Below are positions 9,982 to 18,789 of a stretch of DNA of 64,000 nt, piece by piece (position 1 is the stretch's first letter; each line of letters starts with the position of its first letter). The notes beneath the pieces were generated by a model. It had not been told where the DNA came from, ran no database searches, and saw nothing but the letters and a program-made list of their open reading frames with translations. Origin of the DNA: Prorocentrum cordatum (Eukaryota > Sar > Dinophyceae > Prorocentrales > Prorocentraceae); assembly GCA_963575745.1 (NCBI GenBank), contig CAUYUJ010020738.1, positions 397,638 to 461,637 on the forward strand, given 5' to 3'. The position numbers were made by a program, and so were the translations under genes.

Positions 9982-10095
9982 CACGCAGATTTCTCGGGTC
10001 GGCGCTGGGCCACCCTGGCGGTGCTTTTGACGCTGCCCTTGGCGCGCTCTAAGCGCCATGGAGGGAGGGGGTCCAGCGCCGATCCAAGACATCCG
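9982..10095 (+). repeat. Dispersed repeat R2, copy 1
   Basis: CAGATTTCTCGGGTCGGCGC then GCCACCCTGGCGGTGC and CAGCGCCGA correspond to 43598-43705, with the same order and spacing. It contains a degenerate copy of the CTGCCTCTGGCGCG motif. Confidence 0.55.
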
Positions 10096-10399
10096 CGCGG
10101 ACTTCCGAACATGCATGCTTTTGCAGACTTTCGGCGTACTACCACAAGACTCCCACTTTCTTCGGCGCCCTCCTAGCGGGAGTCAGCGCTGACGCGAATC
10201 AGCTCATACTTTTTAGGTGCCCGGGTTTGACGGCCACGTGGAGCCGATCTTTTCTTCCACCTTTCGTTCCCCCGGGTTTCCGAGCTGCTGAGCGGCCGGC
10301 TGGTCTGGGTTCGCGACGTGGCCCTGGCTGACGTGGCCTGGCGCCCCGATCTCTACGGGTCCCGATATTCCTTCGATCAGATGCGGCACGATGCTTGCA

Positions 10400-10525
10400 T
10401 GACGCTATTGTGCATCTTGAAGCGGCCGTTCCGATTCTGTTCCGACTTTGTGCCGACGCGGCCGATCTGATGCGTGTTCCGATCCGACCCGATTTCCCGC
10501 CTCGATGCTGACTGGTTCTGCCCTC
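10400..10525 (+). repeat. Dispersed repeat R3, copy 1
   Basis: TCCGA-rich degenerate sequence ending CGATTTCCCG then CTCGATGCTGACTGGT. The matching end CGATCTCCCG then TTCGATGCTGACTAGT occurs at about 43220-43245. Confidence 0.5.
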
Positions 10526-10699
10526 CTCCCACGCCTCCCTCATTTCTGACCGGCAGAGCGTCGTCGGAGACTCCTCCTCGCGGGCCCTGCGTCCGTGAGG
10601 GAGGTTGCTCGGGAAGGGCATTGCTGGCAGCAATTTCGTGCCCCTTTCGCCCTGTCCTCCTCCCCAATCCCTCCCCCTCTCCTCCCCTGACACGTTTCC

Positions 10700-11440
10700 C
10701 CCGAGACATCCTTGCAACTCTGGGATCCGAAATGCCGCGCACGGTGTGGTCTAGCCCGTCTCGCATGAGAAGTCGTCGCAACTTTGGGAGCAACGATGCT
10801 CTGACCTGAGATGGTCCAGCCCGTTCCGTTTCGCCTGAGAAATCCTCGCAAGTTTGAGCTCCGAGATGCCGTTTCCAGGGTGTTCTTGCCGGTTTCGCTT
10901 TAAACATCTGCGTCGGATTGGTCTCGGAAATGCCCTGACCAGGTAGTATCCAGCCTGTTTCGCCTGAGACATCCTCGCAACTCTGGGCTCGGAGATGCCG
11001 CGCGAGAGGTGTCCAGCCCGTTTCGCTTGAGATTTCCTCGCATTTCTGCGCCCAAAGATGCCGCGCGAGAGGTGGTCCAGCCAGTTTCGCCCGAGACATT
11101 GTCGTAGTTTGGGGCTCAGAGATGACCTGAGCCGAGGTGATTCAGCTCGTTACGCCGGAGACATCCTCGCAATCCTGAGCTCCGAGATGCCGCGCGAGAG
11201 GTGGTTCAGCCGTTTTCGCCTGAGACATCCTCGCAACTCTGGGCTCCGAGATGCCGCGCGAGAGGTGGTTCAGCCGTTTTCGCCTGAGACATCCTCGCAA
11301 TTCTAAGCTCCGAGATGCCGCGCGAGAAGTGGTCCAGCCCGTTTCGCCGGAGGCATTTGCAATCATGGGCTCGGAGATGCCGCGCGCGAGGTGGTCCGGC
11401 CTGTTTCGCCTGAGACATCCTCGCAATTCGGCTCCGAGGT
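10700..11440 (+). repeat. 64-bp satellite array
   Basis: About 11-12 units with the core GAGACATCCTCGCAACTCTG followed by GGCTCCGAGATGCCGCGCGA; units beginning at 11222 and 11286 are 64 bp apart. It lies wholly inside FKBP intron 1. The period is not a multiple of three, yet translations on the minus strand still look repetitive (ARHLGAQ, MSQAK); these are not genes. Confidence 0.85.
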
Positions 11441-11689
11441 GAGAGGGGAGGAGGCAGACGAGGACTGGCCCACACGACCTTTTTGATTCCATTCCTGTTA
11501 TCGGAGCGTGCTCCAGCCAGGGGTCCAAGAGCCCATGGCCCGAGGGAAGAATTACCCAGCGCCTAGGCGAGAGCAGGATCCCAGGGTCATCTGTAAACCA
11601 TAGTCCCAGGCATGTGTAAGAATGTCTCAGGCGGGAGCGTCGTGCCTCATAGAACTGAGGGAGTCTCGAGGCAGAGCGTGGCCAAGAGT

Positions 11690-11900
11690 GAAGAGGGGCT
11701 GGGGAGGAGGGGGGCGGGAAGAGGGAGGCAGGAGAGAGGAACGGACAAGCTAGATGCGCTCGCGCCATATCGAACATCCGATCCCTTCCACCTATCCCTT
11801 GCCATTGCGCTGATCTTTATCTATCCGCCGACAGGTCTCATGGCGGCCCCAGAACCCCCAGCAGGACCCCGTCGTGTCATGCGCCATCTTCTGAAAACAG
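11690..11900 (+). repeat. Dispersed repeat R4, copy 1
   Basis: A G-rich lead-in (GAGGAGGGGGGCGGGAAGAG) is followed by GCGCTCGCGCCATATCGAAC, then CCCTTCCACC, CATTGCGCTGATCTTTATC and CCGCC. The same series of blocks occurs at 62060-62220. Confidence 0.6.
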
Positions 11901-11919
11901 GACCTGCGTACATTAGAGG

Positions 11920-12060
11920 TGGAGGAGGTGGCGGATGAGCAGGAGGATGAGCAGGCGGAAGAGGAAGGATTAGGACGAGGAGGACCATCAGCAGCAGCAG
12001 GAGGAGCGGGAGGAGCAGGAGGACCAGGGGAAGGCGGAGACGACGGGGAAAGGGAAACGA
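11920..12060. repeat. GGA/GCA purine-rich tract
   Basis: AGGAGGATGAGCAGGCGGAA style triplet repeat; antisense reads as poly-Leu. Not coding. Confidence 0.7.
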
Positions 12061-12254
12061 AGGTTGCGACAACGACGAGGAAGCACTCGAAATGAGGCCA
12101 GCGCTGCAGCGGGAGTACTATCTTGAAGCATCAGAAGCGCTCTACATCTCATTGTATGAATTCCTTGGCGTACTCAACCATACACGGATATAGTGGGACA
12201 CTTCCAGAATTCAGTCAGTGGAGAAGAGGCTCGTATTCATATCGAACAACTGCA

Positions 12255-12475
12255 TAGAGATCGAGAGAGAGAGGAAAACAGTGAGAAAGAGAGAGGGAGG
12301 GAGAGAGAGAGAGAGAGAGAGAGAAAGAAAAACAAACAACAGAGAAGAGAAAGATGACGAGAGAGAGAGGGAGGGAGAGAGAGAACGAGAGAGGGAGAGA
12401 GAGAGAGAGAGAACGATCACATAGAGATGAGGAGAGAGAGAGAGAGAGAGAAAACAAACAAACATAAGAAACTGC

Positions 12476-12524
<49 letters not shown>

Positions 12525-12545
12525 CGAGAAAGAGAGGAGGGAGAG
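12255..12545. repeat. GA dinucleotide microsatellite
   Basis: Runs of GAGAGA interrupted by GAAAGA and AACAAACA. Antisense Ser/Leu ORFs here are spurious. A donor-like CAGGTAAGT follows at about 12640 without a convincing exon. Confidence 0.85.
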
Positions 12546-12779
12546 GGGAAAGTACCAAACGACGGATCTGAGCACGCTTGTGGTATCGAAATGCGTTCCA
12601 GGAGCGGTATTCGCGTGCCCCCGGCAAAAGGTAGCAGGTAAGTAGTCGGCGCCGAGGCGACAACAGCATTACGCAAAGATTTCTCGGGCGGCAGCGGCAT
12701 TCCTGACCAAATGTTGAGGCTGTTTCCAACGAGAGGAGGAACAATAGGCGGAGAACCCGCAGGACGAAGAGGGGCACGG

Positions 12780-12870
12780 AGAACAGGGAGGATACATTGA
12801 TATTTGGAAGAAGAGGAGGAGGAGGAGGAGGAGGAGGAGGAGGAGGAGGAGGAGGAGCAGGATAAAGGAG
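12780..12870. repeat. GGA microsatellite
   Basis: A pure (AGG)n run around 12810-12855 with shorter repeats to 12920, inside FKBP intron 1. Confidence 0.8.
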
Positions 12871-13493
12871 GATGATGAAGAGGAGGAACACAAGAGTAGG
12901 ATAAGTGGACGAGGAGGAGGAGGAACACAGGGAGGTGTTGCCCAAGCAGAGATGTCCGCTTGAGTATCGCGCGTGTTTCCGCCGATGGGGTAGTCCTCCA
13001 GCGTGCTGTATCATCAGACGCAGTTCTCATACGCGCTCTGCAAGCACATCTTGGATAAGGTATCGTGTTGGTTTCGAGTGAGTCGTAACAGCGTGGGTAG
13101 CCGCATCTCTCGCGAACGCCCTTCGTGCTTCCGCCAGCTCAAATGGTTTGATCATCCTTGGTTTGCTCTAGTGTTGTTTACATTACATATGGTGCGCACA
13201 GTGTTGGAGATGTGTGATAGATTTGGTCGAAGCGTTGGGGAACGCAGTATCAACGTCGGATCGAATTCACAGAGACCGCCATGAGAGACGAAGTGAACTC
13301 GACGAAAGCATCCCATTCCCAGTGAAGTTCGCGCGCGCTCTGAGTGATGAGAGGGCGTCAAACAAGGTACTGAAGAGGTAAAGAACGTTGTGGGAGAGGG
13401 ACTCAGCGAGAGCGATAATGTGAGCGATTCAGACTGTTGTTTGGAAGACCATGACATGCACGATATCGGATAGTATCGTTGACGCCATGTCAG

Positions 13494-13574
13494 GTTAACG
13501 ATGCACTACGTCGGTAAGCTCGCATCCACTGGTGTGCAGTTTGACTCCAGCCGTGAGAGGGGCGAGCCCTTCAG
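13494..13574 (+). CDS. FKBP-type peptidyl-prolyl isomerase, exon 2
   Basis: The acceptor is ATGTCAG|G. The 81-nt exon is phase 2 to phase 2 and, joined to exon 1, reads [29 protein letters not shown]. It carries the ligand-pocket residues equivalent to FKBP12 Tyr26 (HYVG), Phe36 and Asp37 (QFDSS), Arg42 (SRER) and Phe46 (PF). It ends CCCTTCAG followed by GCAGGG, again AG|GC. Phase and content both fit exons 1 and 3, making chance very unlikely. Confidence 0.85.
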
Positions 13575-14011
13575 GCAGGGGCGGAGCCAAACATCATGGA
13601 AATAAGCCGTTCGCAAACTCTGGGCAGCTATTGTAAATAATTGTCAACATTTGTGGACAGCGGCTCTTTTTTGAGAGAGGACCGGTGCAGTCCGTTGTAA
13701 ATGAATTACTCTACGTAGTTTGGTTGCGAATCAGTTCATCAGCAAGAGCGCGCCGATGGAAACACGTTAGGAAACGCAGCACACGGACTTGTCTTGCTCG
13801 CACGCGTTTGCCAATTTCTGTTTCAAAGGTGTATAGAGGTATTTTGTTACATGTCGGAGCGTCTCTCGTTCATGGACTTGTCAGCGCAGGGCGGTATGAC
13901 CGCGTGAGGCAGAGTGGTCTTGCAATATGCCCGAACCCGCAAGTATAATCGAGCCTGAGGGAGAATGACCGCTTATCGTAGGAGAACGCCGCGGCATCTC
14001 TCACAGCCCAG

Positions 14012-14095
14012 GTGCCAGATCGGAGTCCGACAAGTCATCGCTGGTTGGGACTACGGTGTCATGAAGATGTCTTTGGGAGAGCGTGCGATCCTCAG
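14012..14095 (+). CDS. FKBP-type peptidyl-prolyl isomerase, exon 3
   Basis: The acceptor is CAGCCCAG|G. The 84-nt exon reads CQIGVRQVIAGWDYGVM then KMSLGERAIL, matching the family core G-QVI-GWD-GV-MS-GERA and supplying the Val55, Ile56 and Trp59 equivalents. It ends ATCCTCAG followed by GCATTCC, a third AG|GC donor in phase 2. The C-terminal exon (family pattern DYAYG then IPPNATL-F-VEL) was not found in the window; it may lie in or beyond the retroposed and repeat DNA downstream, or be lost. Confidence 0.87.
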
Positions 14096-14889
14096 GCATT
14101 CCGTCCCATTGCATTGTAGCTTCGATCTGTTGCCATCATGCTGCATGCCCTGCCGCTGCTCTTCGATCATGGGTTTGTAGCCGTCCGTCACCCTGCTGCA
14201 CCATGCCCTTGGCAGTTCTAGCATGGCCCACTTCGGGCTCGGGGGGGGGGGCTCTGGCTTTGGGGCTGCTCCCCAGGTATAGGTCGAGAACCTACTCGTG
14301 GCCGAGGCTCGCCCTGGCCAGACACGCCGGTTCGTTTCTTATCTAGCGCCCCTCGTGGGAGCACGCTGACTGTGTTTTGCTTTTCGGCGTGCCACCTCTG
14401 TCAGTCTCCCTCGCCTCCCTCGCCCACTGGCTCGCTTCGCGTGGCGATCTTGGGGTGCGCAGGGGTACCGCGCACAGAGACCAGCTTCGCTGGTGTGCGC
14501 TTCGGATTCACCGATGCAGCGGGCAAAGGAGAGGGGAGCTGGGATGGGAACGGGAGGGGAGGAGAGTGGAGAAGAGAGAGGGGGGCACGCTGCTTCTTGA
14601 AGCTATGCAGGTGCGTTCGCGGCACATCTGGCATCCTGTCCCTACCCCCCATCATTTCCCGTTGCTTTGAACCCTTTCCTGTTCGCCGAGTCGGGTGTCG
14701 GATCTAAATCCAGATGGTCGATTCTGGAAATCCTGAAGTTCTTGACGTATCACGTTTATCGGTAATGGTTTCGCCCCCTGCCGCCGGCCCCTTTTCTATC
14801 ATAACGAGAACATATGAGCTATATTCAGATGGCTTGGCGCCGTCTTGCACACATTTTGATGCTGACGCCGATGGTGATGCTGATGATGC
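14096..14889. other. Downstream of FKBP exon 3, no gene recognised
   Basis: Mixed sequence with a G-run near 14240 and a purine tract near 14530-14585. I searched it for the last FKBP exon and did not find one. Confidence 0.4.
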
Positions 14890-14955
14890 TCTGTAGCCAT
14901 TTTGGCTCAAGCAGCCTTTCTGGTTGCCATTTTGGCTCAAGCAGCCTTTCTGGTT
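14890..14955 (+). other. Relict dinoflagellate spliced leader, full copy plus partial copy
   Basis: 14890-14911 matches the 22-nt dinoflagellate spliced leader at 21 of 22 positions: it reads TCTGTAGCC where the leader has CCGTAGCC, then ATTTTGGCTCAAG exactly. At 14926-14941 the last 16 nt (GCCATTTTGGCTCAAG) recur. Both copies are followed by CAGCCTTTCTGGTT, so a 30-bp unit (14896-14925, 14926-14955) is duplicated. Neither is followed by the GT donor expected of an SL RNA gene, so this is a leader carried back into DNA with an mRNA, not an SL gene. Confidence 0.85.
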
Positions 14956-15054
14956 CAGGCGTTGCTCGAGCTTGTCGGCAGCGAGCTTTTGAAGGGCATT
15001 GCTGTCGCGAACCTCTGGCTCCAGTGCTGTCTCCATCACTACGGGCTGCGCGCC

Positions 15055-15789
15055 ATGCCTCCCTGGCGCGACCGCCAGCCTCCGAGGCCGAGGCCGGGGA
15101 CATGGCGCTGTGAGGCCTGCGGGTGTAACCGCAACCCCGAGGGATGGTGGTGGTGCAAGCGCTGCAAGCGTGGGTGGAATGAGTGTGCAAGCGATGCCAT
15201 CGACGGGTACGGGTCCAAGGAGGCGGCGGGGGGAGAAGGCAATGTTTCTGGTGAGTGTGCTCCTCTGTTCGGCCGCGCTGGAGTGCTTGGTCGCAAACGT
15301 GCCCCCCCCATCGCCACCGATGGCCTGTGCAGTGCTGACCTTGGCGCCATGGCGACCCCGGCGAAGAAGCAGGGCCAAGAGGCTCCGTGCAAGAAGTTCG
15401 AGAGGGACGGGGGCGCTCAATTTATCAGAGAGCAACCGCGTGTGGAGCAGCCCGTGTCCCTGCACACCAGGGCCAGCCAGGCCCAGTCCAAGATCAAACA
15501 GTGCGAGAAGCGCACCGATAAGGAATTTGACAATTTGGAGCGTTGGAGAGCTGACGCGAAGCAACTGGAGGAGACCATTCAGCAGCTATCGGAGGAGCTC
15601 GCTGGCCACGAGCACGTGTACAATGAGCTGGTCATGCATTCTCGTGTCGAAGAGGTCCCAGAAGGTGCCGTAGTTCCCGCTGTTCCGAAGCTCAGTCTGC
15701 GTGCCATCGCCGAGTCTGGGCCAGGGATTGAGTTGGCGGACGAGTTGCTGGACAACCTGCCCAAGGATTCTGGGTTGTCTGAAGAATAG
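15055..15789 (+). CDS. Zinc-finger / coiled-coil protein, retroposed copy (possible LINE ORF1)
   Basis: The ATG at 15055 (CGCCATGC) lies 143 nt after the relict leader; the frame is also open upstream but reads through the leader itself. The 244-codon product begins MPPWRDRQPPRPRPG, then a finger W-x-C-x2-C-x11-C-x2-C (TWRCEACGC to WWWCKRCKRGW, residues about 17-41) resembling RanBP2-type fingers. Residues about 140-205 form a strong coiled coil (SQAQSKIKQCEKRTDKEFDN, then RWRADAKQLEETIQQLSEEL). Finger plus coiled coil suits an RNA-binding ORF1 of a non-LTR element, but a host RNA-binding protein is equally possible. It ends in TAG after LPKDSGLSEE; downstream coding-like sequence in another frame suggests the stop is secondary. 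Confidence 0.65.
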   Translation: MPPWRDRQPPRPRPGTWRCEACGCNRNPEGWWWCKRCKRGWNECASDAIDGYGSKEAAGGEGNVSGECAPLFGRAGVLGRKRAPPIATDGLCSADLGAMATPAKKQGQEAPCKKFERDGGAQFIREQPRVEQPVSLHTRASQAQSKIKQCEKRTDKEFDNLERWRADAKQLEETIQQLSEELAGHEHVYNELVMHSRVEEVPEGAVVPAVPKLSLRAIAESGPGIELADELLDNLPKDSGLSEE

Positions 15790-15799
15790 CGGGCCTTTG

Positions 15800-16107
15800 A
15801 GAAACGCAATAGCTTCTGGCTGACCAGTTCCGCAAGGTGGCGAAGCACTTCTTCGGCAGCGCCAGCGCGACCTTCGACGGTGCGCGCAAGGAGCACAAGT
15901 CGCACACCAAGAAGAGGAGGACGGGATAATGAGATGCTGCGGTTGTTCCTGGTGGCGGAGAGTGTGATGTTGGCGCGGGTCCCGGGGCAGCGGCCCCTAT
16001 TGAGGGTGGAGGTGGGGCCTCGGCAGCGTCTGTCGCCTCTGCCTCTGGGGCTATGGCCGCCGGCAAGACGCAGCGTGCATCAGGAGCCAGTCCCGAGCTT
16101 CAAGCCG
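15800..16107 (+). pseudogene. Displaced C-terminal part of the zinc-finger/coiled-coil ORF
   Basis: After the stop at 15789, coding-like sequence continues in other frames: QFRKVAKHFFGSASATFDGA then RKEHKSHTKKRRTG (about 15820-15930), and after another switch a Gly/Ala linker and MAAGKTQRASGASPELQAVA to a stop near 16107. This fits one longer ancestral ORF broken by indels. Confidence 0.5.
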
Positions 16108-17283
16108 TCGCTTGAGCAAAGGCCCATGTAGGGCTTTAGGCGTGGCAGTTTCTAGGACATCCCCCGTTTTAGGGAGGCCACGTGTTGTGGGCCTGGTGAA
16201 GCTTGCAACCTGCGATTTGAAGGCCGTAGCTTGTTGGTGGATTTGGAGGTTCGTGGGTTTCCAGGACCACGTCCTCGGCCTGATGATGAACTCCTGGAGC
16301 TTGTCATCCCGACTGCGAACTGCAACAGTTGCGGGTCGCTCCGTGATTGGCTCCTCTCTGCGACGAGTTCTCATTCAGTTTGGGTCAGGAACACCACTTG
16401 GTGGACTCTGACTTCTCCAAAGGGCATTAGTTTCTGCGCCGGATCCAGGGGCCAAGGTCTTCAGATTGGTCGGGGGCCGCTTTTGCTGAAAGACAACGAC
16501 GAGTAAGTACCCCGAGCTCCGGGCCTTCAGGTGGTGACGTGCTCGTTTCCAAGCCATCGCGCAGCTGTCTGCAGATTTCCTTGGCCGCGAGATCTGCGAA
16601 GCGCAGCGGCTCTTGGCGAAGGGCCTTGTCTTCTCCATCTCAAGTCCGGGGCGGGTGCTCAGCCAGTTGGAAGGAGGGGCAGAGAGAACGCTTCGATCGG
16701 GCGAAGGAGATCTTAGAGGACTGGGAGGGTGCTCGAGTTGCTTATTCTTTTGTAGGCCGTGCTTCGCCTCCTGCTGTGCTTGCGAGTGCGGCCTGGGGAT
16801 ATGCCTCGCCTGCTGTGACATCTAATGGGGGGGGGGGGGCGTTACTTTAACGTTGACCATGTGATGTCGGCTGCAGGAGTGTCCAGCAAGTATGACAGAA
16901 AAGCAGTGATGTCTGAGTCAGGGTGGCCGGCAGTCAATGCTGGCGCTTGGCATTCCACTGAAGGGCCCCTGGAGTCGGTTGGCGGGCCTGGTCCGTCTGG
17001 ACCGGCTTCCAGAGGAGCGCCTCGCCCATGGAGGTGAGGTTCACTGTCCTGCTCAGTTGCGCTTTGACGCTTCGGGCCCCCCGTCCTTTTGTCGAGTCGC
17101 CTCAGGCGGGGCAGGCGCATCTTGTCCCCTTTTTGCATGTGTTAGATCAGGCTGGGCATGACCCCTTTGACAATTTGCGAGTTGCCTTGCAGTGCTGCCG
17201 TGTCTGGCCAGTCTGTTCAGGATCATTAGCAAGAGGGGCATAGTTTCCCTCCTTCGTCTCTCATTGTTGTTCAGCCGCGAAGG
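16108..17283. other. Possible decayed coding sequence, unassigned
   Basis: Open stretches such as 16555-16730 (AIAQLSADFLGREICEAQRL in frame) look weakly coding, but no domain is recognisable and stops are frequent. It may be further remnant of the retroposed gene upstream. Confidence 0.3.
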
Positions 17284-17400
17284 ATGGCCGAGGCTTCGCT
17301 CTCGGCCCTTTCTGCTCTGCGCGACCGCCGGCGAGAGGCGCTCGAAGAATGCGTCGAGAAGTGTCGCGAGATTGCGAGGAAGGATTGGCCTCCACAGCTC
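17284..17400 (+). CDS. Short helical ORF start, possible exon
   Basis: The ATG at 17284 opens MAEASLSALSALRDRRREAL then EECVEKCREIARKDWPP, an amphipathic charged segment of the kind found in coding DNA. It runs into Pro/Arg-rich CCG/GAC repeats from 17400, with no clear donor. Unknown, low confidence. Confidence 0.3.
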
Positions 17401-17600
17401 CACCTCCTCCGCCTCCGCCGGCCCCCCCCCCAGCAGTGCCCCAGACGACGGCGTCGTCTGCGTCGCCCCCCTCTTCGCCGACGACGACAACGACGACCCC
17501 CCCCTCCCAGCAGTGCCCTCGACGACGACGAAGACGACGACGACGACGACGACGACCACGCACCCCCTCTGTCAGCAGGGCCCCTGACGACGACCCCCGC
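17400..17600. repeat. CGA/GAC and CCG triplet-rich tract
   Basis: GACGACGAC and CCCCCC runs produce Asp-, Arg-, Pro- or Val-rich ORFs depending on frame. Not genes. Confidence 0.7.
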
Positions 17601-17734
17601 CAGCAGGGTCCCCGGCCCAGGGCCAACTTCCGGCCTGGCGCCGGCCAGGTGCGAGATGGGGGCGGTCGGCCCTGCGCCTCCCCCCCCAGGGTCATGGATG
17701 GGGGGAAATTGGTTCGACAGCGGCAACGGCAGGG

Positions 17735-17910
17735 CGTGAGTGTCGAGGCTCGAGGTCTTCAACAGTTTTCGTCGGTTCTCGGCGGTTCATCCCAGTCCTG
17801 GGATGTTTTCGAGCAACTGCGCCTCGCCGAGACTGTTCTGGAGGTGGCCCCGGCGTTGCCCGAATCGCCCCCAACGGGCGCTGGGAAGTCGAGCCATGAC
17901 CCGGAAATCA
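17735..17910 (+). repeat. Dispersed repeat R1, copy 2
   Basis: Aligns to 9255-9440 over about 160 bp, including CTGCGCCTCGCCGAGA and TTGCCCGAATC blocks. It is followed by long G-runs (17925-17960). Confidence 0.6.
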
Positions 17911-18052
17911 AAGGGCGCCGGCAAGGGGGGGGGGGGGGGCAAGCCAGGGGGGGGGGGGGATGGATTTACCCCCAATCACCGCTAGGTGCGTAAAGATTAG
18001 CCTGTCCCGCTCAGGAGCGCGTGGATTCCCGTCGGGGTCTATCGCCGACTTA

Positions 18053-18070
18053 TCGGCGATATATCGCCGA
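18053..18070. repeat. 18-bp perfect palindrome
   Basis: TCGGCGATATATCGCCGA is its own reverse complement, and a third arm ATCGCCGA precedes it at about 18041. Function unknown. Confidence 0.85.
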
Positions 18071-18625
18071 TTCCAGCTCGATTTCTCACGCCTCAAGCGC
18101 CCCCCCTCCCCCAACTTCCTGGGCGGGTGCAGGGCCAAGTCTGTCGGAGGGCGCCGACTATATTCATCGCTCGTTGGAAGCAGTCATCCCCCGACTCCCA
18201 TATTCCAACCTACTTCGGTCGCCTTGCTATTCCTCACGCTTCGCGTACCCCCGCCAGCCCATTGGTCTCTGCGCAGCCCGCTTTGACCTGGCTCGCCGCC
18301 AGCGCGCTCGCCCGCGGCCGCTGACTAAAAAGTACCCCCACCAACGTTCAGAAATCCTGCCCATGAGCGCCGATGGGGGAAGGGGCGAACAAACGCATGC
18401 ATAGTGAAACGAAGCTGACGACTAGAGTGAACACATTCATCTCTGGAAGCAAGTGGCCTTGGAGGGCATCTTCGGGCCATCCCTCTGGCCCGCGGGGGCG
18501 GGCGGGGAAGGGGGGGGGGCGGGGGGGCGTAGCCATATTGACTCACGCCGCCCACCAGCGGGCGAACCACGCATTGAGGCAAAGCCTGGCACAACGCCAA
18601 CGGGCAAGAGAGGCCTTCGGCGGAC

Positions 18626-18788
18626 ATGTGGACGTACTTTGCCAACGCGCAAGTTGCAGCAGCAGGTGTCGCGGGAGGAGCAATCAAACCGATCTCACCC
18701 ATCGTTAGAAGGCTCGCGGTAGAGGAGCAGAAGGATGTGAGGAGGGATTTCCGAGCAGCCAGAGATAACGGTCAAATTGGCGCGCCAG
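18626..18788 (+). CDS. Exon candidate, unknown product
   Basis: The ATG at 18626 (ACATGTGG) opens MWTYFANAQVAAAGVAGGAI, then an acidic/basic helical stretch (VRRLAVEEQKDVRRDFRAAR) ending in GCGCCAG followed by GTATCTC, a usable GT donor. No homology recognised and no partner exon seen. Confidence 0.3.
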
Positions 18789-18789
18789 G

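Noticed and set aside
12560-12645. Possible exon ending in a perfect CAG|GTAAGT donor
   Set aside because: The donor is good, but the upstream open stretch comes out of GA repeats and no acceptor or homology is visible.
12215-13030. Ser/Leu-rich minus-strand ORF of 271 codons
   Set aside because: Antisense of GA and GGA microsatellites inside the FKBP intron.
14890-14955. Functional spliced-leader RNA gene
   Set aside because: No GT donor after CTCAAG and no Sm-site/stem structure seen; the context is an mRNA 5' end.
14902-15054. In-frame extension MAQAAFLVAILAQAAFLV upstream of the zinc-finger ORF
   Set aside because: It is a translation of the two leader copies and their follow-on sequence, so it is 5' UTR.
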